A stretch of 64,000 nucleotides of DNA from Apostichopus japonicus (GCF_037975245.1 NC_092578.1:12878321-12942320); one strand, 5' to 3'. Shown: positions 1 through 11,800, counted from the stretch's first letter. Made by a program: numbers and translations. Notes: generated by a model from the sequence alone, not told the origin.

Positions 1-306
1 TGGTAAAGCTGACTATTCCGCTCGATATTACTTGCCGATAAACTTAAATAGACGTATATACAACGCAATATTTAATAATAAATACGACAGAGAGAATAAA
101 TAAAATTAACAATTGTTTCAATAAAGATTTATTCCAAATATCGTTTATTTCTGAACTGTTTTATAGTGTCTTTGTGTGTAAAAGTAAACCATTATTACTT
201 CCCGTCACCATGTTAAAATGAAACACCCATCACAGGTATTGGATCGGTTTTCCTTGCGTTCAAAGAGTAAGATCTGAGGATAAAAACGACGAAAATTTCA
301 AACTTT

Positions 307-2087
307 AAAGTAGAACGATAGTGACAGAAAAAAAATCTCTCATTTTCATATATAATGTAGTTTATATGTTACCAAGCAACATATTTTTTTAATTTTCCAA
401 ATAGCACACCGGAAAGTTATATAAAAGGGAATTAAAACATCGTTTTTTCGCCTCCGTAATTTAGGAATTTGCAAACACTGCAACGACCTTGAACAGCCCT
501 CAGGTCAGTGAATGACGTCACTGTGATGATCTTTTCTGTTGTGAACTGTTCAGTACGGAGCTGTGCGTGCATTTCGTGTCAGCATAACTGTTATTTTCCG
601 GCGTAATGTTCAAGACATAAATAGATAATGAATATCATAGTGTTTCTTGATTTCTTCACCACGTGTTTACAAGTTTTTTTTTTACGAAATTTGCGGCGAT
701 TTCGCAACGATTTCTCAATATCTGAAGAGGTAACTCGCAAGCTGACCCAAAGTAACATAAATCTCAAGATCACGTTTTTGGCGGGTTTTATACAGAGTGA
801 TGTATGAATGTGCTCACTTACCAGTCAAACTGGCACAATAACAATAGTGATGATAGTCTCAAACGTAGATTAGTATAACATCCGAAAGAAATCCAAAGTT
901 CTAAACAAAGTAGATTCGCTTGTATGCACTAGGCCTACTGAAAAACATAAACGTTCCTTGTTCCGTGCGTCATTAAATCCAACAGAAAGGTTTCATTGAG
1001 CTTGAAGTACAACCGCATTTGAACTCAATCGAGTTGTTAGTCTAGCTCGAACAATTTTCTCACTACATGCAATGCCTATTGCGTTTATTCACATGCATGC
1101 CTCGTGGTTTGGGATTCAGGAGGAATCGTATCAGTTCTAGCCCAACTTCACGTAGGTCCGCAAACGGTACTTTCACACTGTGCAAACACAAGTGACAGTG
1201 TGCGCTACCGTAAGTAATACTTACACGATGTTTTGTTTCGCTCGAGCATACACACATTTCCTATTCGTATTACATTTAAAGTGGTTTGGAGGGTATGAAC
1301 ACATGTCTGCCCCAAAAAACTCTGCCTAAGCGACGTCCATGCCCCAATTGAAATTTGCACGTGGATTCTCTCCTCACATAGTCATTAGGTTGTTCACGTC
1401 TGACATGTCTTCCAGTTCCAACACTTACTGTTGCATTTATCGGGATATATATAAATAATGCGGCATAAAAGCATCAATCTTTCAAACTTGTATTACTTTA
1501 GTGACCTTGCCACACGCAAATTTCAATTGGGCCCGAGAATCATCTTCTGTGAAGTGGGCAGAACAAACTCTCACATTCTTGCCATGAGAAACTCCTGGTG
1601 CGATGAAGTCTTTCCTGGTCCTCCTCACAAATCGTATCCAGAGTTTCCGATATCTCTCACTATTTTTCCGCTTGGAAAATTGAAAAAACTTATTGTAGAG
1701 TCCACATTCGTTCTGTTGCATTCCCCTACAACGCAATTTCTTGGATTTTGCTAGTGGTTTACGTTGTTTGTCGAGTCCAATATAGAGTAGGTTGCAACTA
1801 AACTTACACACTAAGTGCACACTGCTGAAGTACACTACGCCGAGCTCACGTTGTTATCATCATAATGACGTCACATGTCACTGTAGATCACGTGATCATC
1901 ATATCGCTGTTCGCGAAAAGCCCAATTTTTGTTTAAAAAATCAACGAGTTTAGGAATTTTTTTTAAGCCTTTCCCAACATCGGATTGACTTGAATTTTCA
2001 CATGTGTAAAATGGAAACCAACTAGAATACTCTTGAATAAAATCGTATTTTTTCGTCGATGGTGAAAAATCACTATCGTTCATCTTT
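307..2087 (-). mobile_element. P-element-like insert with THAP domain, copy A only
   Basis: This ~1.8 kb block is absent from the same place in B (near 12205) and C. Its ends are imperfect terminal inverted repeats: AAAGTAGAACGATAGTGA at 307-324, and the reverse complement of AAAGATGAACGATAGTGA at 2070-2087 (16 of 18 match). No clean 8 bp target duplication is visible; only AAACT is shared by both flanks. It encodes a THAP-type zinc finger fragment on the minus strand, as P-family transposases do. A full transposase is not present, so it is a decayed or internally deleted copy. Two TGACGTCA (CRE-like) palindromes lie inside, near 509 and 1865. Confidence 0.6.
1482..1835 (-). pseudogene. THAP-domain protein fragment (P-like transposase N-terminus)
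   Basis: The minus-strand frame encodes 117 aa. The second half reads like the C-terminal two thirds of a THAP zinc finger: FFQFSKRKNSERYRKLWIRF, then KDFIAPG, then RVCSAHFTEDD, which supplies the C-x2-H metal ligands. The N-terminal cysteine pair is spaced abnormally (C-x7-C instead of C-x2-4-C), so the finger is probably broken or starts in another exon. No RNase H-like catalytic region follows. THAP domains are site-specific DNA-binding modules of P-type transposases and of genes derived from them. The surrounding inverted repeats favour a transposase remnant. A second minus-strand frame at 1871-2137 (88 aa) sits upstream and is not recognised. Confidence 0.6.
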
Positions 2088-2493
2088 AAAACTAAATAAT
2101 TGAAAACATTTGTATGAAAAACACTATACTTATTCACGATAAAGGTACTAGTCTATACAGGTGCATATGCCACGTTGTTAAATTGTTATGCATACGCAGT
2201 GAATTTCTGTCCGGCCCTCATTCAATGAAAGAGTGCCATAAGCAAAATATTTGAATAACGATAGTATTAAGTATTGTTATGTTGTTATTCCCCCTCCCCT
2301 ACACGATTGCTATGCCCCTGGTTGAGGATTACGATGTACATGCATAAAGCTTATATATGCTTATATATACATACTATTCACAACATATATTTCATACTAT
2401 ATCTAGGCCTACGACTATCAATGGTAATCCATGTGGTCTTTGTACATGGTATATTTAAAGTTACACACGACTTAGCAAACATGTCTATATTTT

Positions 2494-2860
2494 CAGTGAC
2501 GGAGCTAGGGGTATTGGTCAAGGGGGACGAGAATAGTCTGTAGGGGCGCTTCCGACACTATCTAAGCGGAGCGCCACCACGGGTTGGCGCGGAGCGTACC
2601 GAAATTTTTTGAGTAAAGATACTCCCTATATCGCCGGAAATGACCCTTTCCGGGCCTTCCTAATTTGCAGATAAACAAAGAATAAATAGGTTTCATCGCA
2701 AACAAAATGTTACAAATGTCAATAGGTAGATGAGAGCGCAATTAAAAAGTCAATAATCGCGAATAAGTGAAAAGTGGTAAAAAGCTGAAAAGGCACAAGC
2801 AGTCCATTTGAGTCCGTCAGGGGGCATCCGCCCCCTGACTGTATGGACGCTCCGCCACTG
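2494..2860. mobile_element. Non-autonomous hAT element with 8 bp TSD
   Basis: The 367 bp element begins CAGTGACGGAGC and ends GCTCCGCCACTG, an inverted pair with one mismatch. It is flanked by a perfect 8 bp target duplication TATATTTT (2486-2493 and 2861-2868). An 8 bp duplication and CAG-type ends are hallmarks of hAT transposons. It has no coding capacity. Copies B and C lack it at the equivalent site (about 12640 and 22430). A close relative lies at 45308-45703. Confidence 0.85.
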
Positions 2861-3821
2861 TATATTTTACTCTTCCTAACAGAGGAACAAGTATCCCCAC
2901 TATCGATGCATTTCCATAATCTAACTTACAGTTATAGTTAGTTTTCTTCATCTATAGGGTTCATGTCCGTCAGACATCATTACACAGAACTACACTGGGT
3001 AGTTGAACCACTACAGTAACATGTCATTCTCGGAGTGGGCCTATAAACAGTACCAGATGCCCAAGTGTGGCCATTCCTGGTGCAATCAGCATCTGTGTAT
3101 AGAATATACATACAATATACAAGTATCTGTGTGTATGTTTGCTCTGTTAGTCTCTACGTTTAGGTTCAGACAAGAGTTCATCGATACAGATCGTACAAAA
3201 CCAACAGTACAAAGCCCCAGTCACAGCAAGACTTCACACACATATAGTCCGCCCACCTCTATATAACAACTGTATATGGTTCCATATACTTGATCGTGCT
3301 GGATCAACGAAAAGGCAAGTACATAAATGCTTTCAAACTATCGTATGACCAACTTCATAAACTATCGTGTTAGGTAACAAACCAAAGTTACTATTGGGTA
3401 TCTTCATGTATATACTTGTAGTATTCTTTACCATGGCCTTTCACAAACCATAACATATTATACGCTGTATTCCAAAGCCATAGAACGATCTAGTTGTGCT
3501 TCCACGGACTTAAGTTTTCACTCCAACACCAATAGCTACCGATATTTTTGGTAACCAATCTGCAAAAGTTGTGCTAATTATAGCATTTTGCCATGTGGCG
3601 GGAAAGTACAATTTTAAGGACTTATATTAACCCAAGCTAGGGTGTGCTATGGCCAGCCAATGAGGTCACAATGAGCTGTCTTCTACGCTTTGTCGTAACA
3701 AACAAACATCGAAGCGACCATGTGAGGCAGATAGGGGCAGAAATTCGACAACGCGACATTAAAGTTGCCGACAATGTGAAGAATACACAATAGACCGTAC
3801 CCTTTGCAGTGGTTACGTCTT

Positions 3822-4138
3822 AGTAGCCCCCCAACCAAATTTTTTTGGTGAAAATTCGGGCAATATGCTGAGAATTTGTCGGGCACCTACTGAAAGAAAA
3901 ATAAATTGCAATGTGTTTTTCAATGATTAAACTTATATTATTAATATCATTATTATTTTAACGACTCCCCAAAAATGGTAATAACACGGCAAAATGATTG
4001 TATGTAATTGGCATGCGATGAACTAACCAATTAATGCCTATATGATATGTACATTAAGATGTTGAACGCGCGCGGAGCGCGCGAACAAGTCTTTACAGCC
4101 CCTCCCCCCCCCCCAATCAAATTGGGCTCCTACGCCAA
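3822..4138. repeat. Putative MITE, inverted relative of sequence at 6826-6950
   Basis: The segment read on the minus strand (CTTTCAGTAGGTGCCCGA, then CCGAATTTTCAC, then TTTGGTTGGGG) resembles the plus-strand sequence at 6837-6905. Both continue into C-rich or G-rich tracts and a CCTACGCC-type end. The two copies lie inverted about 3 kb apart in every unit. The 3822-4138 copy also contains a GC-rich palindrome near 4068 (CGCGCGCGGAGCGCGCG). Exact ends and a target duplication were not resolved. Confidence 0.4.
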
Positions 4139-4173
4139 TGCCTGTTATGCCTGCATTTTATGAAAGCACTTAC

Positions 4174-4237
4174 TGATGGTTGATACGGCAACGACCGCCA
4201 ACACCAACAAGAAAAAGGCAAACGTCTTCAGATTCAT
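4174..4237 (-). pseudogene. Signal-peptide exon of candidate secreted peptide gene, copy A
   Basis: On the minus strand, the ATG at 4237 opens a 21-codon exon encoding MNLKTFAFFLLVLAVVAVST followed by I, a textbook signal peptide. It stops at a strong donor (A then GTAAGT, 4168-4173). Upstream lie a CT-rich leader and a TATA-like AAATAAAAG. In copy A the partner Cys-rich exon has lost about 50 bp, including its acceptor, in the 3180-3235 region, so the gene is probably dead here. Confidence 0.4.
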
Positions 4238-6374
4238 CTTGAGTAAAATTTGTCTTCTGCTTGACTGAGGAAATAAGGAAATGAGGTGTTTGTTTGAACA
4301 TATACAACACACTTTATGTCTCAAGAGACATATATAGACACATTTCACAGGGATAGCTGAAGATTGAGTCGGGGGAAGTGGTGCGCACACAGAGAGAGGT
4401 AGTGGGACGTGGGACTTTTATTTGAGCGAGCAAGGCACAAAATTACCGGAACATTTCTGAAGAAAACAATCCCACACTTCCCTGAATCCCTGTCTGATAT
4501 ACGTGAGCAAATTCACCCAAACTGAAAATAGGCCTATAGTCATACACCGTACGAATTGACCGGCATCCCATCGCAAAATGTATAGCGTAAAATGCGATGC
4601 AGTATATTTGCCTATTTATTCAGTAATTGCAAATGAGTGAACCCCCCCCCCCCTCCCCTCACACACACACAGCGAGGATCCGTCGGCAATGGGCATTATT
4701 CTTTGCAAATACTTTGGGAAGAAAAACACAAACGGCGAGCTGCAATATGATTCATTCATATTTGCATCAAAACCCGACATAATTCTAAAATCGCTGAACA
4801 ACTCAACCGATATCTGCACAATATAACTGCAATCATGAGCTGCATATATAGATGCAAGAATGTTTTCAGACAATGGTTAAGGGACTATTAGCCAATCAAA
4901 TTACGGGAAATTTGTAAATGCATCATTGACTGTTTTTAGCTTGAAAATCTCTGAGATGGAAATATTGTTAACTGTGCCGTGCGGGGTTGAAATGTTATTT
5001 ACTTGTTTTCAAAGTCAAACAAATTCAATCATCGTAGGATTGGAAGAAATTTTGATTCTTTTGTGAAGAATTTGTGCTTCTTTTTGGTAAACAAAAAGAT
5101 GTTCATTCCAAATCTGTTTTGTTATATTTTGCATATATACAACTCTATAGTATTAGTAGATTTTGATGTCCAGTTCATAATACTGAAATCAACAGTCACA
5201 AAATGTGCAATTCTATTGCAGGGCGAAAATTGCTACATAAATTTGGTCAATTGCTATACAATACCAATTATATGTAGCATTGTTTTTGCTTCGCAAAAAT
5301 AGGGCAATCATATACATTGTCGACCAAATTCAGAAATGTATCATAGAGATCTTATTAAAACATTTTTTTTTCAGTTTGGAGCGCTCGATATGTCGCTAAA
5401 CGTTGAAATACACTATGATGACCTGCTACACACCAAACGGTGTAAAGTTTAACAAGAAATAGAGAATGAAATATAATAATATAAATCGAGAGGGAAAAAA
5501 TGTTAATATGTAATAATGATGAGAAGTGTCTTGTATCGTATTGTTCAAGTTACTTTCAAAATAAAAAGCACAAACGGGAATCTTTTCCCAGGTTTTCGAA
5601 ATAAGACAAGAACAGTTGTTGAATACTATATCAGCATTGCACACAAATATTCTAGAAAGCCCCTCCCCTCCCCTCCCCTCTCTTACTCCCTGTCCAAAAA
5701 TGACTGTCAGTTTTACTCAAACTTGAGAAAAAACTTTTACTTCTATCCATTTAGTATTTTGCTTTACTAATGTCCTGAATAGACTAAATTTACATTCCTT
5801 AACGTCTACATGGGAATCATTATGGAGGTCGGGAAAAGTAAACTTTGAATATTTTTAGTAAGTTTAGCAATCCAAATTTGGTGGCCGATAAGTCGGCAAT
5901 TTATTGATTAACTTACTGCAGTGATTCAAGAAATAGTGGAAGTATGTACACACATCTAATATGAAAACATAAGATAATATTATATAATAGTAGGTCTGTA
6001 CTAATGATGAGATGTGTTGCAATCGTTAGGTACATTCTGAAACGATTTTGCCACTGATGGAGACACCTACTTGCAGTTTATTTGTACAAGAGAGCTTTAA
6101 GCTTAATTTGGATGAAGGATACAGTCTAAGAGTTAAAGAAATATTAATGAGGATACAAATTGTGAGAGTCAAAGAAAATTAATTGCTGCAATTGAATCGA
6201 GTTGAAATATTTTATTATATATACAGTAGTGAAACTATAGGCTTTTATAGAAGCTATGAAAATATGAAAGAAACTTACCGAGTTTGGTTGGAGCTGTATA
6301 TCTTCTCACAGTTAATATGAAAATTTCACTATGAATGCTCTTCTTTTAAGTGATTTTTAAAAATTGATTTTGGT

Positions 6375-6491
6375 GTTTTCAATACGACACGTCTCTTTCT
6401 AGGGCGCCAGGGCGGCTGCAAAAATTAATTTATTTTGTTGTTTTCAATACGACATGCCTTTTCATTCTAGGACGCCAGGGCGGCTGCAAAA
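6375..6491. repeat. ~75 bp tandem duplication
   Basis: GTTTTCAATACGACA followed by GGCGCCAGGGCGGCTGCAAAA, or its near-identical form, occurs twice in tandem here, and again in B near 16202-16315. In copy C the second repeat is where the LINE inserted, so its halves lie at 26064-26069 and 28861-28910. Confidence 0.7.
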
Positions 6492-6587
6492 TGAAATCTT
6501 TTGCTGGTTGTGTGCTTTCTAATCTGGTTATTGGAGCAGGGAGTTGTTATGGAACCCTGACCCCCTGATCGGAGTGTAAGGCACGAC

Positions 6588-6650
6588 CAGTGACCTCTAC
6601 CAGTGACCTCTACCAGTGACCTCTACCAGTGACCTCTACTGGTAGAGGTC
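6588..6650. repeat. 13 bp tandem repeat ending in a hairpin
   Basis: Four tandem copies of CAGTGACCTCTAC fill 6588-6639. They are followed by TGGTAGAGGTC, so the last copy folds into a 9 bp stem (GACCTCTAC/GTAGAGGTC). Copy B has three repeats (from 16410) and copy C has four (from 29005). Confidence 0.9.
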
Positions 6651-7544
6651 AACCTGTCAATGTGCATATCATATAGGCATGCATCGGTTATTATATCGCA
6701 TGCTATTAGCATACAATCATTTGCCGTGTTATTACCCTCCCATATTGGTTGTAACTATTGGGGGAAGTAGTTACAATAATAATGATCATAATAATATCAA
6801 TTTAACCATTGAAAGTCACTTTGCAAATTATTTTTCTTTCAGTAGGTGCCCGAAAAGTTATCAGCATTATGTCCGAATTTTCACAAACATTTTTGGTTGG
6901 GGTGCTGCAGCCCCCCAGCTCACCCCCTCCCCGCCTCCTACGCCTATGCTACTATATGGAGACTTGAACACCAATCATATTAGCCGAGGCAATCTTGCAT
7001 TTTTGCGGGTTTATTTTTTGCTCAAGGTCCCCAAATAGTGAGTACTTTAAAAATTATTTGTCGAGGCCTGAGAAGAAGCAAGTTGTATTTGGTAGATATC
7101 AATTTGTATGCTGAATACAAGGACAGCGTCCATTTGGGTTATCAGCTGCAAAAGTGAATATTGTTTGTCATATCTCAATGCTTTTTACAGGACTTCTCTG
7201 AAGTATGTGGCTTATCCTGGCTATACGCTACAGCATAGTGTGTCACGTTCATATAACATTATTCATGTAGCATCATCGAAACCAACATGCAGTTTTTCTG
7301 CCTGATTTAGAATATCTGAAAAGTCCTAGCGACTATGGCAAATCCATATGGGACAAACAACGCATAATATATCCCCGCATAAATACGAATCTATGCGCGT
7401 AAATTCGAATAAATACGCGTATTAAATCAGGCAATAACTGATATGTCTTATAGCTTTCACAAACGAGTTATCACTTGGAAGCCTCGCCAGTGCAATAAAT
7501 GAGAGATTACGAATTTAGTCTCTATTGACGTACACCAGGCCAAA

Positions 7545-7811
7545 CGTATATGGCAAGCCACGTGGGACAAACACCGCGTAACATATCCGCGTATTAATTT
7601 GAATATATACGCGAATTAATTTGAATATATCCGTGTATTAATTCGAATATATCACGTACATAACTCAAATACATATTAGGATTAAATTCAAATATATACA
7701 CGTATTAATTCGAATATATACACGTATTAAATCATGCTGTTGTCTATATCAAGTGCGTTTATATATATATATTACTGTATGCGGTGTTTGTCCCACATGG
7801 CTTGCCATACG
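7545..7811. mobile_element. Foldback MITE with AT-rich internal minisatellite
   Basis: The ends form ~35 bp imperfect inverted repeats: CGTATATGGCAAGCCACGTG then GGACAAACACCGC at 7545-7577, mirrored by GCGGTGTTTGTCCCACATGG then CTTGCCATACG at 7781-7811. The interior is a degenerate ~22 bp tandem repeat around CGTATTAATTCGAATATATA. A third, more diverged end-like block (ATGGCAAATCCATATGGGAC) lies at 7336-7355. The element is present in all three units, and part of its right end survives in copy E near 37045. Confidence 0.65.
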
Positions 7812-7836
7812 CAACTCACCACATATAACCTGCGAC

Positions 7837-9248
7837 CAGGGACGTAGCTAATGCCTGGCGATTAGGGGGGGGGGGGGTGTAGTGGCTGAAATTCCAACTG
7901 GATGGGTTTTGAAGCCAGAAAATTCCGACTGCTGCCTTGTTGGTAAAATCGAGAGGTTTCTCAACATCATGGATTTCTCGGCCACTGTACAATTGAGATA
8001 ATCAGTTGTAACTATAGTTAAACCTAGCCTAGGGCCCAATGGAATTTGGAAAAGCCGATATTTTGAAGAATATAATTTGTACAACAAAAAATGAAGGTGA
8101 TCATCAATAAGTTAAAAATCCTTAGATGCGATCTGGTGCAATGTTTTGCCAGTTTCATAATTATCATATGATATCATATTATCAGCAGATTTTGTTTCCG
8201 GTTTAAGTAATTCTTTTACATGTTCTTTTACATATTATATCAAAAAGACAAACATAGTGCTCTTTTACAATTTTTCCAGTAGGATGATTCTTGTTTATTG
8301 TCCAATGTCTAGACTTTAATACATTTGACGAACTTAACTGATGGACAATATAAACTTTCATATTTAGCAGTGTAATAATTATTTATAGGAAGCGCGTATC
8401 ACGTACGATTGATAGCTTAGCTTCATAACATGCTGTTCGTGCAACAACTTATGACGAATCATGGAAAGGATGAGAACGCCCGTTGTCGTCGTCGTTGTGC
8501 ATACAGTTAGTAACTTTCCATCGAGTGCGGGTAGGTAGGCTATATTTATTTTATTACGCAGTGGCCAACTGTAGGCTGGTAATTGGCTATAGGCTAGGGT
8601 TAGCTAATTGCATCTGCCAAACTAAGTAGCTGAATCAGTAGGCTGAATGTTACTACGATTATATTTGAGTTAACGGAGCTGACGAGTAACAAGGTCAAAA
8701 GAGCACTGACAAAATACCATACAAAAAACCAACAGTTTATAACATTTTTTCGACAGTGAAAGGGGCGGGGGGGGGGGGGGGGGGTTGGAGGAGCAGTTGC
8801 TCCCATTGCTCTCCCCTGGCTACGTCACTGATATATACTGAACTTACTTGAAGCTATTGAACAGGGTCAACCCACCCAATAGCAAAATAAGTACATAAAT
8901 AAACCGAATTGAAGTTGGCGAACGTTGTACGGTAGTTCTATTAGGCATTTTGGTTTTAGAGTATTCAAAATTACACGAAGTTTTGTATGGTGGAGTATAA
9001 GGATCGCGAGAAACAATTTCTCAAAGTGGCAAGGAAAACGTGGTAAATATGACTGATTAAAGGTCAATTTTGACCGATTTGTTTAATTTTTAGGTCATTG
9101 ACAGTACAGGAATATATCTAGGTAAATTAGAGTGCGACAGTCGGAAATTCCGACTGTCGCACTCCAATTTTCCAACTATCGTCAGTTTTACCAAGTTTAT
9201 GGGTGAGACACCCCCACGCCCCCCCCCCCCCCTCTAGCGACGTCACTG
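7837..9248. mobile_element. hAT-type non-autonomous element, copy A
   Basis: The 1412 bp element starts CAGGGACGTAGCTA and ends TAGCGACGTCACTG, imperfect inverted repeats (12 of 14). It is flanked by a perfect 8 bp target duplication CCTGCGAC at 7829-7836 and 9249-9256. Long poly-G and poly-C tracts sit just inside the two ends. It has no transposase frame. A further end-like sequence (GGCTACGTCACTG, up to 8829) suggests a composite of two related elements. Copy E shows the site without the element. Confidence 0.8.
9130..9164. repeat. Perfect 35 bp palindromic hairpin
   Basis: GAGTGCGACAGTCGGAA, a single A, and its exact reverse complement form a 17 bp stem with a 1-nt centre; with one mismatch the arms extend to about 23 bp. 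The palindrome lies inside the hAT element and is unchanged in B (near 18936) and C (near 31549). It could be a subterminal transposon palindrome. Confidence 0.9.
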
Positions 9249-11605
9249 CCTGCGACCCATCTTTGGACGCCAACAATCTGGCCACAATGGACGCGTACGG
9301 TTTTCAGACTGATGAATATGCATTATGAGAGATTTCTTGGGGGTTCCCCCAAAAATCAAAACCCCAGCTGAAAGTCACACTATTCAAAGTCATAGGCTAC
9401 GTGAGGATTAAAAAGGACCCGTTACATAAGAAAATGAGCGCAGCGAGACTCTAAAAATAGGAAGCATCGTAAGCAGCATTTGGAAAGTTTAGAGTATGTA
9501 ATGAGAATTGCTCGGCTTCAGTGTGAGTTTATTGTTCGGACGTTTTGCATTTAGATCAGGCATTTTGTTTAATTTTTTAAATGTATCGGTAGTTTATCTG
9601 TATTGCACAGACCAGATCCGCGAAAAAAATTATCTCAAACTATGTGTGGCCTGGACCAAGATTATATTGTGTAAAATACTATGCTTCGGTAGATTCTACG
9701 CAATGGCACAGGGAGTATTATTTTGTACGCAGAAAGACAAGAGTCTGTGCTTTGGTACAGCTTATAAATACCTTGACGGTTTGAGTGAATACCTTTTCTC
9801 TCCATGAACACCCTTCCGCCTAAATATGTGTGTGTGTTAAATCACCATTATTACTATTATTATAACGCTTTATACACTTTGTAATGACTAACCATAGACC
9901 TAGACTTACATGCATACTGTGTCAGAATTTGATAACTTTGTCATTTTATGCTAAGACTTTGATGATTAAAAGTATTTCCTTGAAGTATAATTAAGCATGG
10001 TATATATTACAGTGCTTATTATAACATAAGTAGGCACTTAACCAGAGCTGTTCAATAGAAATAATAACAAGATACAAGATAAACAGCTGACCTCTTAACT
10101 CTATTTGTGCTATAAAGGGAGGAGAGCAGGGGATGGATTAAAAATTTCCAAATATTATTCGCTGAATGTCAGGACACTTAGAAAAAAAGACAAGCCATCG
10201 TCAAAGAAAGGTATAAGCACTGATACAGTGATTTTGGCCCAAATTAAATCAATCTACAAGTTGAAGCCAATTAAAGACAATTAAACACAGATGGAGTCCT
10301 AATGAAAATATGTGGTGTTTACTCCTAGTTATGGACACAACAACAGATGGAAGAAATATCACCATATAGTTCTGTCTCAGCCTTTCTTATAATTTTTCTG
10401 TGTATTATATGATTTGGCAGTAACTTTGTTAGAGGCCGTCTGATAATTCTACCGCATTCTACTCATTTCAATTGCCTGCATCACATTATGTACTGAAACG
10501 GTCTTTACTGAAACAGTGCTGCTCTTTTGTTCTGTTCCTCTACCGCACTCAGTCAGACTCAGGATATCTTCCTACCCCCTCCCTATTCCCTCCCCTCTGC
10601 CCTCCCCTTTTCCTGTCCCTTCCGCACACTCACAAAGTAAAGATTAAAATACCAAGTTCTGGTGTTCAAAGTAGAAACTGATAGATTAGAATAGAATTTT
10701 TTTACGTTAAATTTTACGCATTTTGCATGCATGGAAACTGACTTTTGCCAAATTTGTTCGCGCGATTCACGTGTACTAGCTAGGTTGATAAGCGTGATAG
10801 TTTTTTCTCCCTTTCTATGCACGATATCTAGCTACCACAACATTTTCCTAGGGCTTCGCTCGCCGCACTAGCGACACTGTTTTGGTGACAGTCCTTTCAT
10901 CGGCCCACATCGTATGCATGGTAGCCAGCAACTACACCATTTTCTCTACACTCACTAGCTGCACTTCTGCTGTCAGTGATACCTTGCGCATTTTTCATGC
11001 ATGAAACCTGGATATCAGAACTTTTCGCTCGCTTCGCGCGCGTTTTCATCATTGGTATCACGCATCCTTGATGTAGGCTACATCATAAACTTTCACTCCA
11101 ACATGACCTATATACGACTCCTAATGCAACCATTCTAAATACTCGCCGTTTTGCTCGCGCTTTGAGCTATGAGCCAAAATGTTACTTTTTAAACTTTTGA
11201 TCGACTTGTGATTGATGGTCAGATGCGTGTGCAGAAATTTCCACGGGGGGGGGGGGGGGTCCAACATGTGATTAAATGTAGTGACTGCAATACTGGGGGA
11301 GGGTTCTAAGTGGAGGGGGTGTCCCCCTCCCCTTTTAGAGATTTTTTAATAAGGAAGTGTACTTAGATGCAAACTGGTGCAATATTATGCCATTTGTTGT
11401 AGTAAATTATCTTCATTATTTAGCCAACATTTTCGAGCAGGCCCCCTCCCTGCACACGCCCCTGACGGTGAATTCAACAGTAGTATACTTCCGTAAGTCA
11501 GTAACTGTTGCAGTTAGTTCTAGGCTCACCCCCATTTTTACTAGACTAATAGCCTAAACCCCGCCTACATCGGCTGTCAATCGATCGTCGAAATTTCCGA
11601 GGAGG

Positions 11606-11800
11606 GGAATGTCCGGGGGAAAACTGTCCGGGGCAATTGTCAGGGGGGGGGGAATTATCATGGTTGGGAATTGTCCGGAGTGGGAATTCTCTGGGGAACA
11701 ATTGCCAGGATTGGGCATTGTCCGAGGGGAATCGTCCGGGGGAGGGGGTATCGTCCCTGGAAGGGGGGATTCGTCCAAGGGGAGTTGTTCGGGAGCCCGT
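11606..11800. repeat. G-rich minisatellite, copy A
   Basis: A degenerate ~20 bp motif of the type GGGGGAATTGTCCGG repeats about nine times. Equivalent blocks at about 21405-21590 (B) and 34015-34200 (C) differ in repeat number and G-run length. The G runs make the plus strand a G-quadruplex candidate. The overlapping short ORFs in all frames are composition artefacts. Confidence 0.8.

Noticed and set aside
4616-4873. 85-aa minus-strand ORF in each unit
   Set aside because: Its end lies in a poly-G/CA low-complexity run of differing length between copies, and no domain or signal peptide is visible.
6588-6639. Possible CRISPR-like repeat
   Set aside because: Head-to-tail 13 bp repeats have no spacers, and the genome is eukaryotic.
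6679-7038. 119-aa plus-strand ORF repeated in all units
   Set aside because: It runs across a MITE end and a C-rich low-complexity tract; composition and lack of splice or start context argue against coding.
9508-9807. 99-aa plus-strand ORF recurring at the same offset in A, B and C (also 19316-19615, 31926-32225) and partly in copy E
   Set aside because: Recurrence is explained by duplication. In the older copy E (38718) the frame is disrupted by indels, so there is no sign of protein-level constraint, and no domain is recognised.
10583-10822. 79-aa minus-strand ORF in each unit
   Set aside because: The C-terminal part is translated from a pyrimidine-rich repeat and no family resemblance is seen.
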